DNA of 64,000 nucleotides from an uncultured Prevotellaceae bacterium (GTDB lineage Bacteria; Bacteroidota; Bacteroidia; Bacteroidales; Muribaculaceae): NCBI GenBank assembly GCA_900318205.1, contig ONJS01000008.1, positions 372,001 to 436,000 of the forward strand, read 5' to 3'. Shown piece by piece: positions 16,811 to 26,040 of this stretch (position 1 is its first letter; each line of letters starts with the position of its first letter). The notes under the pieces were generated by a model. It saw only the letters and a program-made list of their open reading frames with translations, ran no database searches and was not told where the DNA came from. The position numbers and the translations under genes were made by a program.

Positions 16811-19624
16811 ATGATGAAAAAGTTTTTTGTTTTGGCTGTATTGCTCTGCTGCGCTGTTGTTGCTGTTGCCATGCCCGCCAAGCCGGGTTGGCAGACCATC
16901 AAGCAGAGTGATGGCACCACCCTGACTGTTCAGGCTGTGGGCAATGCCTTCAACCACGCAATTCTCACCACCGATGGCTTGACCGTCGCCCGGGGTGCTG
17001 ACGGAGACTTCTACTACACCTCGTCACTGTCGGGTCTGACCGCTGTCCGTGCCCATAATGAGAACCTGCGTAGTGCGTCCGAGACCGCTTTTGTTGCTGC
17101 CCAGCGTGCTAACCTGACGATGAGTCATAAACCGTTCAAACTTCAGCCCAAGAGGGGCCGCTCGGTGCTCGGTGTCGGTGGCAGTAATGCCGATGCCGAT
17201 GTGCCCTCAATCGGTCAGCGCCACATTCCCATCATTCTGGTGGAATTCCAGGACAAGAAGTTCAGCAATACCCGTGAGGATATCATTGATGCCATGCTCA
17301 CTGGAGACGAGAGCGTGGGTCAATACTTCCGTGACCAATCCAATGGGCTGTATGAGCCCGATTTTGATGTGTTCGGTATTTATACCTTGTCGCAGAACCG
17401 CCAGTATTATGGAGGCAATAACTCGGGCGGCAATGACAAGAACCTGGGCGCCATGGTGACCGAGGCTTGCCAGATGGCAGCCGCCACGGGTGTCTCGTTC
17501 AAGCCCTACGATACCAACAACGACAACTACTGTGATGTAGTCATCATCATCTTTGCTGGCGTGGGCGAGGCGCAGGCTACTGTCACCCATCCCGAGTCGA
17601 TATGGCCTTGCTATTGGGACCTCAATAACACAGTTTCCAACGGTCAGGGCGGTAATGGCGCCTTCATCCCTTCGGACGGAGACCCGCTGGTCAACAATTT
17701 TGCCGTGTTCAATGAACTGCATGGCGAAGATGACAACGTTAGCACCATCGACGGCATCGGCACCTTTGCCCATGAGTTCAGCCACTCTCTGGGTCTTCCC
17801 GACTTCTATGACACGGGCAGTGGCGGCCACTATGGTATGGGCTTCTGGGATCTCATGGACATGGGCTGCTACAATAATGAAGGTTTCACTCCGATAGGCT
17901 ATTCAGCCTATGAGAAGGTGTTTATGGGATGGATAGAGTATGTTACTCCCATGCCTGGTACGCACTATACGCTGCCGGTGTTTAACCAAAAGAATGTCGC
18001 TACCGATAAGGCACTGTGCATCGTCAGCGATCTGAACGAGAATGAATACTTTATCGTCGAGAACCGCAGGAAGCAGGGCTGGGACCGTTATGTACCTGAC
18101 GAGGGCATCATGATTACCCATGTGACGTACAAACCGGACCGCTGGACGGACAACACGCCCAACAACGAGAATATCCAACTGATGACGATGATGAACGCCG
18201 ATAATACCTGGTCCCACGATAATGAGGGCACCGACCTGTGGCCCTTGGACAGCAAGAGGGAGTTTACCGACAGTTCCACTCCTGCCGCTATTCTGAACAT
18301 GAAGTCCAACGGCGCCATCACCGGGACCGCCGGCTATCTGGGCAAGCCCGTGACCGAAATGGTCATCAACCAGGATGGTACCGCCAGTTTCTGGTTCATG
18401 AAGGATGCCGCCGTCAATCCAACCATCTCGGTTCCCAGCGACAATGTTGACTTCGGCGGCGTCATTGTTGCCAGCAGTAAGGAACTCACGTTCAAGCTGG
18501 TGGGCCAGGCACTGACGGGCGACGTCACGTTGACCTTGAGCGATCCTGCCGGCGTGTTCAGTGTCAATCCCACGGTCGTCAGTCTGGTCGATGCCGCCAA
18601 TGCCATGCCGATAACCTTGACGTTCACCCCGACGGCCATCACCGACTATAACGCAACATTGACGCTGCGCAGTGAAGGTGCCGAGGATGTAGTCATCAAC
18701 ATCACTGGCCATGGCCGTATTGAGGGTTATACGCCCGTGATGCTGCCAGCCAATGAGACTGCCATTAATCTGACGCAGTTCCGCGCCGACTGGACCGATG
18801 CTACCCCTGATGCCAATGTCGCCAGCTACACGCTCGAGGTCGCTCTCAAGCCCAGTGTTGAATTGCTGGGCTCGCTCGAGGGCAAAGATGGCAGCTATAC
18901 CAGAATCGATCCACCAGCACCCTGGGGTGGTAATAATGTCTGGAGCGGCAATCATGCGCTATTTCTCGCTAGAGGCGGTAGTCTGACCTTCACCATCCCC
19001 AGTGGCTATAGTCATGATACCTTCACGGTGAAGATAACGACCGTGAATAATAGTTCCGGACGTGGTAACTTTACGGTTTCTACGCCGCAGACACCTGCTG
19101 TGGGTCATCAATTCTCGGCTGGCGAGACCTATTCGTGGCTGGTAATCGCTGATACAGGCGAGCGTATCACCATCACCTCGACCGATGCCAACTATTCCTG
19201 TGACATGTCCCTGGTAGAGGTCTATTCGGGTGATGCCACTGCCGTTGCACTGCGTGCCAACGAGCAGGGCGACGCCACCTATCGTCTTATCACAGGCATT
19301 ACCGATCGGTTCTACACGGTGAAAGACCTGCAGCCCGAGGGCACGTTCATGTACAAAGTGAAGACCGTCTTTACCGACGGCACCGAGAGCGACTGGAGCA
19401 ACGAAGAGCAGGTAACGCTGTTCGAGAACGGCCACGGATTTGAGCCTGGTGACGTGAACCATGACGGCAAACGTAACATTACAGATGTCACTTTGTTGAT
19501 CAACGTCCTGTTGGGCAGTGGTGGCGATGGCTTGTGCACTGTCTGTGCCGATGTCAATGGCGATGCCAGACTCTCTATTGAAGATGTGACGGCACTGATT
19601 GGCATCCTGCTGTCAGGCAATTGA
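16811..19624 (+). CDS. Secreted M6-family metallopeptidase with C-terminal dockerin-like repeats (paralogue 2)
   Basis: 937 residues from the ATG at 16811; another ATG follows at 16814. An earlier in-frame ATG at 16754 lies inside the leader hairpin and would place a hydrophilic stretch before the signal peptide, so I reject it. The architecture matches paralogue 1: signal peptide, zinc motif HEFSH at residue 321 (HEFSHSLGLPDFYDTG), ASH-like and fibronectin-like domains, and a dockerin-like pair from about residue 876. Long stretches are almost identical to paralogue 1, which indicates a fairly recent duplication. It is probably an exported protease with its own promoter and terminator. Confidence 0.92.
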   Translation: MMKKFFVLAVLLCCAVVAVAMPAKPGWQTIKQSDGTTLTVQAVGNAFNHAILTTDGLTVARGADGDFYYTSSLSGLTAVRAHNENLRSASETAFVAAQRANLTMSHKPFKLQPKRGRSVLGVGGSNADADVPSIGQRHIPIILVEFQDKKFSNTREDIIDAMLTGDESVGQYFRDQSNGLYEPDFDVFGIYTLSQNRQYYGGNNSGGNDKNLGAMVTEACQMAAATGVSFKPYDTNNDNYCDVVIIIFAGVGEAQATVTHPESIWPCYWDLNNTVSNGQGGNGAFIPSDGDPLVNNFAVFNELHGEDDNVSTIDGIGTFAHEFSHSLGLPDFYDTGSGGHYGMGFWDLMDMGCYNNEGFTPIGYSAYEKVFMGWIEYVTPMPGTHYTLPVFNQKNVATDKALCIVSDLNENEYFIVENRRKQGWDRYVPDEGIMITHVTYKPDRWTDNTPNNENIQLMTMMNADNTWSHDNEGTDLWPLDSKREFTDSSTPAAILNMKSNGAITGTAGYLGKPVTEMVINQDGTASFWFMKDAAVNPTISVPSDNVDFGGVIVASSKELTFKLVGQALTGDVTLTLSDPAGVFSVNPTVVSLVDAANAMPITLTFTPTAITDYNATLTLRSEGAEDVVINITGHGRIEGYTPVMLPANETAINLTQFRADWTDATPDANVASYTLEVALKPSVELLGSLEGKDGSYTRIDPPAPWGGNNVWSGNHALFLARGGSLTFTIPSGYSHDTFTVKITTVNNSSGRGNFTVSTPQTPAVGHQFSAGETYSWLVIADTGERITITSTDANYSCDMSLVEVYSGDATAVALRANEQGDATYRLITGITDRFYTVKDLQPEGTFMYKVKTVFTDGTESDWSNEEQVTLFENGHGFEPGDVNHDGKRNITDVTLLINVLLGSGGDGLCTVCADVNGDARLSIEDVTALIGILLSGN

Positions 19625-19658
19625 TTAGCCGATAACGGTCCTTATTGGAACCAGTAAG

Positions 19659-19709
19659 AGGTGTGACGGGACATTATTTATGGTGTTCCGTCACATCTGT
19701 TTTTTTTAC
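19659..19709 (+). terminator. Terminator of M6 paralogue 2
   Basis: AGGTGTGACGGGAC pairs with GTTCCGTCACATCT and is followed by eight T. The stem is homologous to the terminator after paralogue 1, so the duplicated unit includes the terminator. Confidence 0.9.
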
Positions 19710-19752
19710 CTTTTCTGATATGGTGTGCGAGATAAAAGAAATAGGATGAAAT

Positions 19753-19783
19753 TTTGTATAATCAATTAATATACTTAATTTTG
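19753..19783 (+). promoter_or_regulatory. Promoter of M6 paralogue 3
   Basis: TTTG at 19753-19756 and TAATTTTG at 19776-19783, 19-base spacer, with the same spacer sequence as paralogue 2. Confidence 0.8.
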
Positions 19784-19800
19784 CAGCGAATTTGAAGCAG

Positions 19801-19833
19801 TGCCACTATCCTGCAAATAACGGATAAGTGGCA
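19801..19833 (+). promoter_or_regulatory. Conserved 5' leader hairpin of M6 paralogue 3
   Basis: TGCCACT and AGTGGCA arms with inner ATCC/GGAT, the same size (33 bases) and the same distance from the -7 box as in paralogue 2. A G-T pair there is an A-T pair here, which keeps the stem. Confidence 0.6.
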
Positions 19834-19888
19834 ATTATTTTAAGTAGAGAATTCATTTTATCAATTCATAATACCATTAATTTTTACG

Positions 19889-21667
19889 ATGAAGAAAAAA
19901 TTTTTTATTCTGTCTGTATTGTTCTGCTGCGCTATGGCGGCAATCGCTATTCCCGCCAAGCCAGGCTGGCACACAATCACCCAGAGTGACGGTAGTACCC
20001 TGAAAGTTCAGGCTGTGGGTAATGCCTTTAACAATGCTCTCTTGACCGCCGACGGGCTGACTGTTGCCCGAGGTAGTGACGGGGATTTCTACTACACCTC
20101 GTCGCTGACGGGATTGACTGCCGTGCGCGCCCACGAGGCCCAAAAGCGTACTGCTGCCGAGAAAGCATTCATCCAGGCACAGCGTGGAGCCTTGCAGATG
20201 CAGTTCCAGCCCTACAAGTTGCCGGCATCCAAGGGCAAACTGAATGCAGTGGGCAGCAATGCCTCTGCCGATGTGCCTGCCCAGGGCGAGCGCCACATCC
20301 CCATCATTCTGGTGGAGTTTCAGGATAAAAAGTTCAATAATACGCGCGAGAGGATTATCGAAGCCATGCTCACAGGTGATGAGAGTGTTGGCCAGTATTT
20401 CCATGACCAATCCAATGGTATGTACCACCCCGTCTTTGACGTGTATGGTATCTATTGCCTGTCACAGGACCGTGAGTATTACGGCGGCCACAATGGAACG
20501 ACCAAGGATAAGGGTATCGGTTGGTTGGTGACCGAGGCTTGCCAGCTGGCAGCAGCCGACAGCGTGTCATTTAAGCCTTACGATACCAACGGTGACCGTT
20601 TTTGTGACGTGGTCATCATCATCTTTGCCGGGGTAGGAGAGGCTCAGGCCAAGGTTTACCACCCTGAGGCCATCTGGCCCTGTAACTGGACCCTGGATGC
20701 CGCTAAGTATTATAATCGTGGCGGTCATGGCGCCTTCAGTCCCAGTGCGGGAGACCCTGCAGTCAACCATTTTGCCGTTTTCAATGAGCTGTACGGCAGC
20801 AATGACAGCGGCAAGACTATTGATGGCATCGGCACTTTCGTCCATGAGTTCGGACACTGCCTGGGCTTGCCCGATCTCTATGATACGGCTGGCAACGACA
20901 ATTACGGTATGGGCAACTGGGACGTCATGTGCCTGGGATGCTATTGCAACGATGGATACACGCCGGTGGGCTATTCAGCCTATGAGAAGGAGTTTATGGG
21001 ATGGGTAGATTTTATCAAACCCGTAGCCAACACCTATTATACCTTGACCCCGTGGAACCAGGGAAATAAGGAGACCGACCAGGCGGTGTGCATCACCAGT
21101 GACGTGAATAGGAACGAGTATTTCATCCTGGAGAACCGCAAGCGCGTGGGGTGGGACCGCTATCTGCCCGGAGTGGGCATCTTGGTGACTCACATTACCT
21201 ATAGCTCCAGCTATTGGACCAACAACAAACCCAACAACGATAAAGTCCAGCTGGTCACCATTTTGCCTGCCGACAACAAGTTGAGCCAATACACTGAGAG
21301 CGGTGACACCTGGCCCAATGGCAGCAAGCGTAACCTGACAGATGAAACGTCACCTGCCACCGAACTCTATATGACTTCCTATGGTGAAATTACCGGCCAT
21401 GCCGGCTATCTGGGCAAGCCCGTGACCGAAATGACCATCAATCGTGACGGCACTGCCAGTTTCTGGTACATTAAGGCAGCCCACAACTATCAGTTGGGCG
21501 ACGTGGACCACAGCGGAGCGGTTACCATCAGCGATGTGACCATGCTGATTAGCTACTTGCTGAGCAATCACGATTTGAGTTGCTGTACGGTATGTGCCGA
21601 TGTGCAAGACGATGATATCATCAACATCGGTGATGTGACGGCACTGATTAGCTTATTGTTGCAATAA
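19889..21667 (+). CDS. Secreted M6-family metallopeptidase, short form with dockerin-like repeats (paralogue 3)
   Basis: 592 residues. Signal peptide (MKKKFFILSVLFCCAMAAIA), N-terminal domain and catalytic domain align with paralogues 1 and 2; the zinc motif is HEFGH at residues 319-323 (HEFGHCLGLPDLYDTA). After ITGHAGYLGKPVTEM and NRDGTASFWY it goes straight to a dockerin-like pair (about 533-592), so the ASH-like and fibronectin-like domains are missing. The second dockerin half (ADVQDDDIINIGDVTAL) has lost some calcium-ligand spacing. It ends 11 bases from the convergent MATE gene, with no terminator visible in between. Confidence 0.92.
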   Translation: MKKKFFILSVLFCCAMAAIAIPAKPGWHTITQSDGSTLKVQAVGNAFNNALLTADGLTVARGSDGDFYYTSSLTGLTAVRAHEAQKRTAAEKAFIQAQRGALQMQFQPYKLPASKGKLNAVGSNASADVPAQGERHIPIILVEFQDKKFNNTRERIIEAMLTGDESVGQYFHDQSNGMYHPVFDVYGIYCLSQDREYYGGHNGTTKDKGIGWLVTEACQLAAADSVSFKPYDTNGDRFCDVVIIIFAGVGEAQAKVYHPEAIWPCNWTLDAAKYYNRGGHGAFSPSAGDPAVNHFAVFNELYGSNDSGKTIDGIGTFVHEFGHCLGLPDLYDTAGNDNYGMGNWDVMCLGCYCNDGYTPVGYSAYEKEFMGWVDFIKPVANTYYTLTPWNQGNKETDQAVCITSDVNRNEYFILENRKRVGWDRYLPGVGILVTHITYSSSYWTNNKPNNDKVQLVTILPADNKLSQYTESGDTWPNGSKRNLTDETSPATELYMTSYGEITGHAGYLGKPVTEMTINRDGTASFWYIKAAHNYQLGDVDHSGAVTISDVTMLISYLLSNHDLSCCTVCADVQDDDIINIGDVTALISLLLQ

Positions 21668-21678
21668 AACGTGCTGGT

Positions 21679-22992
21679 TTAGACCTCCAGAACACCGCGC
21701 TTGAGGTAGCCGCGATACAGGAGGGTCTGGATGAGGCCGCGTAGGGCGAGAAAACTCAGGTAGGCAATCCACAGCCGGTTGTTGCCCCATGCTACAGGCG
21801 TTATCCAGTAGATGACAAAGAATAGAGACCAGGCGATGCCTGCGCTGATGAGCATGCCCATCGAACGCGTCAGGCTGATGAACACGCCGTCCCACACAAA
21901 GGCCGCCATGCCTGCCGCAGGTATCAATGCACACCACACGCGGTAGTCCATGGCGGCTTCTATGACGCTCTGCTGGTCGGTCAGCAGCCAGAATGCCACG
22001 CGCGGGAAGGAGTAAATCAGTGTGAACACGGCAGCGACTGCTGTGCCCCACAGGAACAGCAGCCTGATGCAGCGCCTCATGCGCTCCATGTCGCCCATAC
22101 CGTAGTACTTGCCCACGACAGCCTCTCCGGCAAAGGCGATGCCGTCCATGAAGTGGCTGTAAAGGGTAAACAGTTGCAATATCAGGGCATTGACGGCAAG
22201 GATGAGGTCACCGCTACGGGCACCGATGGACACAAACGCGAGGCTGACGGTCATCAGTAGGAAACTGCGCACGAAGATGTCGCGGCTCACCCTGAAGTAG
22301 CGTCCTGCGCCCTTGAAGCGCCACACGCGTCGCCAGTCTAGTACACCGTTGAGTTTCGGGAACTTGCGTTGCACCGTCAAGGCAGCATAGAGCAAGCCCA
22401 GCCATTCGCCCGCCAGGGTACCCACGGCGATACCCACAAAGCCCATCTTCAAGAGATAGACACAGATGAGGCTGGCACCGATATTGAAGACGTTGGTCAT
22501 GATAGAAATCCACATCGCGCTCTGCGAGTCCTGCATCCCCAGTAGCCACCCCTTGAATGCCATCATCACCAGCACGGGCGGCACGCCCCAGATGCAGATG
22601 GTGAAATAGGTGATGGCCAGTGAGGTCACTTCGGGTGATGGCCCGATGATCCACAGCAACAGCAGGCGGATGGGCCATTGCAGCACGATGATGATGGCCG
22701 AGATGAGCAACGCCAGCGCCGTGGACTCGCCCAGCAGCTTGGCACTCTCCTTGAAGTCACCGCTGCCATAGGTCTGTGCTGTCATGCCCGATGTGCTCAT
22801 GCGCAGGAAGCCGAAGTTCCAATACACCAGGTTGAACATCATCGCACCCACCGCCACAGCACCGATAAACACCTTGTCACCCAGGTGCCCGGCGATGGCG
22901 GTATCCACCAGTCCCAGCAGCGGCACCGTGATGTTGGCCACAATCGCTGGCAACGCAATCCTCAATATTTCGCGGTTCATGCCTTCTTTCAT
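21679..22992 (-). CDS. MATE-family multidrug/metabolite exporter (DinF-like)
   Basis: About 437 residues from the ATG at 22992 (MKEGMNREILRIALPAIVAN); the ATG at 22980 is also possible. A longer frame starting at 23049 is rejected because it would lie inside a large inverted repeat. The protein has about twelve membrane helices in two halves, with PLLGLVDTAIAGHLGD in helix 1, typical of MATE proteins of the DinF branch. It exports drugs or metabolites using a cation gradient in the inner membrane. The substrate is unknown. It lies downstream of deoC on the same strand, separated by the inverted repeat. Confidence 0.9.
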   Translation of the reverse strand: MKEGMNREILRIALPAIVANITVPLLGLVDTAIAGHLGDKVFIGAVAVGAMMFNLVYWNFGFLRMSTSGMTAQTYGSGDFKESAKLLGESTALALLISAIIIVLQWPIRLLLLWIIGPSPEVTSLAITYFTICIWGVPPVLVMMAFKGWLLGMQDSQSAMWISIMTNVFNIGASLICVYLLKMGFVGIAVGTLAGEWLGLLYAALTVQRKFPKLNGVLDWRRVWRFKGAGRYFRVSRDIFVRSFLLMTVSLAFVSIGARSGDLILAVNALILQLFTLYSHFMDGIAFAGEAVVGKYYGMGDMERMRRCIRLLFLWGTAVAAVFTLIYSFPRVAFWLLTDQQSVIEAAMDYRVWCALIPAAGMAAFVWDGVFISLTRSMGMLISAGIAWSLFFVIYWITPVAWGNNRLWIAYLSFLALRGLIQTLLYRGYLKRGVLEV

Positions 22993-23007
22993 GCCTGTAT
23001 CATAAAG

Positions 23008-23080
23008 GGAAAACAATAAGTACAACAAATACAAATTATTGGGTGTCAATAGCTTGTACTTATTGTATTTATTGTTTTCC
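23008..23080. repeat. Large imperfect inverted repeat before the MATE gene
   Basis: Two 27-base arms (23008-23034 and 23054-23080) pair with about three mismatches around a 19-base loop. The arms begin GGAAAACAATAA. On the minus strand the stem-loop ends about 15 bases before the MATE start codon and begins 64 bases after the deoC stop codon. Confidence 0.8.
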
Positions 23081-23144
23081 TGCTTGTCGTTTCAGTTGTC
23101 TTTAAATAAGAGAGCCGATGCTCTCAAACTGGTACCGTTGTCGT

Positions 23145-24092
23145 TTAGAAGGGCTTGTTGTCGCTGCCGGTGAAGGACTGGAACAGCGAGTTGGCCAAGC
23201 TCGAGGCACCGATGCGGAAGTACTGGTTGTTCAACCACTTCTCGCCCAGGACTTCCTTGACGATGGTGTAGTACTTCACGGCGTCCTCGGTCGTGCGGAT
23301 GCCACCCGAAGCCTTGAAGCCCACCATGCGGCCGTGCTGCACGAAGTATTCCTTGATGCACTGGCACATCACATAGGCTGCCTCGAGTGAAGCACCGGGA
23401 TAGATCTTGCCAGTTGAGGTCTTAATGAAGTCGCAGCCCGAGTACATTGACAGGATGCTGGCACGACGGATGGCCTCGGCGGTTTTCAGATATCCAGTCT
23501 CGAGGATGACCTTCAGGGGACGGTCGCCCACCACGTGCTTGATCTCGGCAATCTCATCGCACAGTTCCTCGTAGGCCTCATCCTTGAAGTAGCCCACGTT
23601 CAGCACGATGTCCACCTCGTCGGCACCGTCGGCGATAGCCAGGGCGGTCTCGGCAATCTTGGTCTCGATATGGGCCTGGCTGGAGGGGAAGCAGGCGCTG
23701 CACACGGCCACATCAACACCGCTCACCTCAAGCGTGCCGCGCACGACAGAGGCGAAGTTGCTGTAAACGCAGATGGCTGCCACGTTCTTGTACTGGGGGT
23801 AGTTGGTCTCAAAGTCGTTGACCTTCTGCACAAACTGGGCGACGCTGCTCTCGCTGTCCTCGGTGGCGAGGGTGGTCAGGTCGACGCAGTTCAGCAGAAA
23901 CTGCTGCACCTCGGGGGTGTTGTTCTCGTTGGCATGCTTGTCGATGATTTCCTGTACGGCAGCGCTGACAGCAGCGTCATCGGTGGTAACATTGCTCTGG
24001 CTGATGGCAGTCATGTATTTGTCCATCGGCTTGTGGTCATGATCGTGATGCTCGCATCCGCATCCGCAGTGTTCGTGTTCGTGATTGCTCAT
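23145..24092 (-). CDS. deoC: Deoxyribose-phosphate aldolase with His/Cys-rich N-terminus
   Basis: 315 residues. The TIM-barrel core contains KVILETGYLKTAEAI, the Schiff-base lysine region GCDFIKTSTGKIYPGA and VGFKASGGIRTTEDAVKYY, the class I DeoC signatures. It cleaves 2-deoxyribose-5-phosphate to glyceraldehyde-3-phosphate and acetaldehyde in deoxynucleoside catabolism. The first 21 residues (MSNHEHEHCGCGCEHHDHDH) are unusually rich in His and Cys and could bind metal. It follows the MazG-like gene by 14 bases, so the two are probably cotranscribed. Confidence 0.96.
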   Translation of the reverse strand: MSNHEHEHCGCGCEHHDHDHKPMDKYMTAISQSNVTTDDAAVSAAVQEIIDKHANENNTPEVQQFLLNCVDLTTLATEDSESSVAQFVQKVNDFETNYPQYKNVAAICVYSNFASVVRGTLEVSGVDVAVCSACFPSSQAHIETKIAETALAIADGADEVDIVLNVGYFKDEAYEELCDEIAEIKHVVGDRPLKVILETGYLKTAEAIRRASILSMYSGCDFIKTSTGKIYPGASLEAAYVMCQCIKEYFVQHGRMVGFKASGGIRTTEDAVKYYTIVKEVLGEKWLNNQYFRIGASSLANSLFQSFTGSDNKPF

Positions 24093-24106
24093 AATTGTCT
24101 CATTAT

Positions 24107-24436
24107 TTATTGGTTAGTAAGTTTTTTGTTGTCAAGGTGTCGATGACTGTCACGGCTCGTCTTCTTGGCGAAGTTCCGTTCCAGTGCGGCATCAAGGTCG
24201 ATGCCCGTCTGGTTGGCGAGGCACATGACCACCCACAGCACGTCGGCCAACTCATCGGCCAGGTCCAGGTCATCACCCGGTTTGCTTGACTGGTCACCGT
24301 AGCGGCGCGCGATGACACGTGCCACCTCGCCCACTTCCTCGGTAAGTACTGCCATATTGGTCAGCTCGCTGAAGTAGCGCACCCCATATCGTTTGATCCA
24401 AGCGTCAACACGCTCTTGGGCCTCTTGTATTGTCAT
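24107..24436 (-). CDS. MazG-like nucleotide pyrophosphohydrolase
   Basis: 109 residues. The all-alpha NTP-PPase signature is present: LTEEVGEVARVIARRYG, then DLADELADVLWVVMCLAN, giving the EExxE and DExxD metal ligands. Such small proteins hydrolyse nucleoside triphosphates to monophosphates, and some remove damaged dNTPs. Its place directly upstream of deoC links it to nucleotide housekeeping. A -7 box lies 8 bases before the start codon. Confidence 0.9.
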   Translation of the reverse strand: MTIQEAQERVDAWIKRYGVRYFSELTNMAVLTEEVGEVARVIARRYGDQSSKPGDDLDLADELADVLWVVMCLANQTGIDLDAALERNFAKKTSRDSHRHLDNKKLTNQ

Positions 24437-24444
24437 AGTGATGG

Positions 24445-24452
24445 CAAAGATA
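24445..24452 (-). promoter_or_regulatory. -7 box for MazG-like/deoC genes
   Basis: TATCTTTG on the minus strand, 8 bases before the MazG-like start codon, implying a very short leader. No clear -33 element was seen. Confidence 0.45.
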
Positions 24453-24610
24453 ATACTTTTTAGTGAATAATGAATGGTTGACAGTGAATAGTTGGACTTC
24501 CAGAGTGCGCTATTGATGCTTTTGGGTGGCCGTGCAGTGAGTGCACCGCTTAATCATCAGTTTTACTGATGTTTAAATATTTCTTTCGGCTATTGAAAAT
24601 AATAGGAAAA

Positions 24611-24618
24611 TAATTTTG
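24611..24618 (+). promoter_or_regulatory. -7 box for the purine permease gene
   Basis: TAATTTTG matches TAnnTTTG. It overlaps the in-frame ATG at 24616-24621 region, which shows that the real permease start is further downstream at 24676. Confidence 0.55.
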
Positions 24619-24675
24619 TCATGTCCGTATTTTATACTTATTTTGCATTTTCTTTCATTATTAACCCAAATCTTC

Positions 24676-25989
24676 ATGAAACATTTATTGTATTTATTAG
24701 GCTTTGACAAAGCAAAACACAGCGTGAGGACTGAACTTATGGCAGGCCTCACGACGTTTTTAACGATGAGCTACATCCTTGCTGTCAACCCCCTCATCCT
24801 GGGTGATGCCGGCATGGATAAAGGCGCTGTATTCTCAGCAACGGTGGTAGCTGCGGCCATTGCGACTATGGTGATGGCCTTCTATGCCAGACTCCCATTT
24901 GCCCTGGCATCGGGCATGGGGTTGAATGCGTTCTTTGCCTACACGCTAGTAATCGTTATGGGCTTCACGTGGCAGCAGGCTCTGGCTGCTGTTTTCATTG
25001 AGGGTGTTGTATTCATTTTGCTCACGGTCTTCCGAGTTCGCGAAGCCATTGTGAATGCCATTCCCCTCAACCTGCGTTATGCTATCTCGGTAGGTATCGG
25101 CTTGTTCATTGCCTTTATTGGACTGAAGAATGGAGGAATTATCATAACAAGTGATGCCACGGTGACTACTCTCGCACCCTGGACCGCTACATCACTCCTT
25201 GCAATAGGTGGTGTCGTCCTTGGTTGTGTGCTGATGGCGTTGAAGGTGCGCGGTGCCTTGTTCTACACCATCATTGTGATGACAGTGATTGGCATACCCA
25301 TCGGGGTGACAAAGATACCCGAAGGGTTCTCGCTGCTCAGCCTGCCGGCTTCGTTAGAGCCCGTTGCCTTCCAATTAGACTTCTCTCGCTTTTTGAGTTT
25401 TGACATTGAGTATTATATCATTGTGTTCACGCTGGTGTTCATGGATCTCTTTGACACCCTGGGAACACTCATCGGTACATCAACGAGTGCCGGAATGGTC
25501 GATAAGAACGGTCGCATCCGTGGACTGAACCGTGCACTGATGGCCGATGCCGTGGGTACGACGTTGGGTGCCCTCGCCGGTACATCTACCGTGACCACCT
25601 ATGTGGAAAGCACCACTGGTATCGCCTCGGGTGGCCGCACTGGCCTCACCTCGTTCACAGTGGCCATACTGTTTCTCGTGGCATTGTTCTTCTCTCCCTT
25701 CTTCCTGATGATTCCTGCTGCCGCCACGACGAGTGCGCTGGTGCTGGTGGGTGTGCTGATGATCCGCACCATAACCAAGGTCGATCTCACTGACATTACC
25801 GAGGCATTTCCCTGCTTTGTCACCATCCTCATGATGCCCTTCACGGCAAGTATTGCCGAAGGTATCGTGCTGGGTATGCTCAGTTACGTGTTGGTGAAGC
25901 TCTTGAGCGGCCGTCATCGCGAAGTGTCGATTGCCATGTATATCCTGGCTGTGTTCTTTGTGCTCAAGTATGTAGCACCGTTATTGTAA
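24676..25989 (+). CDS. NCS2-family purine permease (AzgA-like)
   Basis: 437 residues from the ATG at 24676 (MKHLLYLLGFDKAKH). An upstream in-frame ATG falls on the promoter and is rejected. The body has AGLTTFLTMSYILAVNPLIL, ASGMGLNAFFAYTLV, VFMDLFDTLGTLIGTST and GTSTVTTYVESTTGIASGGR, the hallmarks of the AzgA/GhxP branch that imports adenine, guanine or hypoxanthine. About twelve to fourteen membrane helices. The gene for a DUF5020 outer-membrane protein follows 51 bases later, probably in the same transcript. Confidence 0.93.
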   Translation: MKHLLYLLGFDKAKHSVRTELMAGLTTFLTMSYILAVNPLILGDAGMDKGAVFSATVVAAAIATMVMAFYARLPFALASGMGLNAFFAYTLVIVMGFTWQQALAAVFIEGVVFILLTVFRVREAIVNAIPLNLRYAISVGIGLFIAFIGLKNGGIIITSDATVTTLAPWTATSLLAIGGVVLGCVLMALKVRGALFYTIIVMTVIGIPIGVTKIPEGFSLLSLPASLEPVAFQLDFSRFLSFDIEYYIIVFTLVFMDLFDTLGTLIGTSTSAGMVDKNGRIRGLNRALMADAVGTTLGALAGTSTVTTYVESTTGIASGGRTGLTSFTVAILFLVALFFSPFFLMIPAAATTSALVLVGVLMIRTITKVDLTDITEAFPCFVTILMMPFTASIAEGIVLGMLSYVLVKLLSGRHREVSIAMYILAVFFVLKYVAPLL

Positions 25990-26040
25990 ATCACTCCTTT
26001 TAACCAATAAATGTCATTTATTATCAACCAAACCAACACA

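Noticed and set aside
24616-24675. Longer N-terminus for the purine permease
   Set aside because: The upstream ATG overlaps a consensus -7 box, so it cannot be in the transcript.
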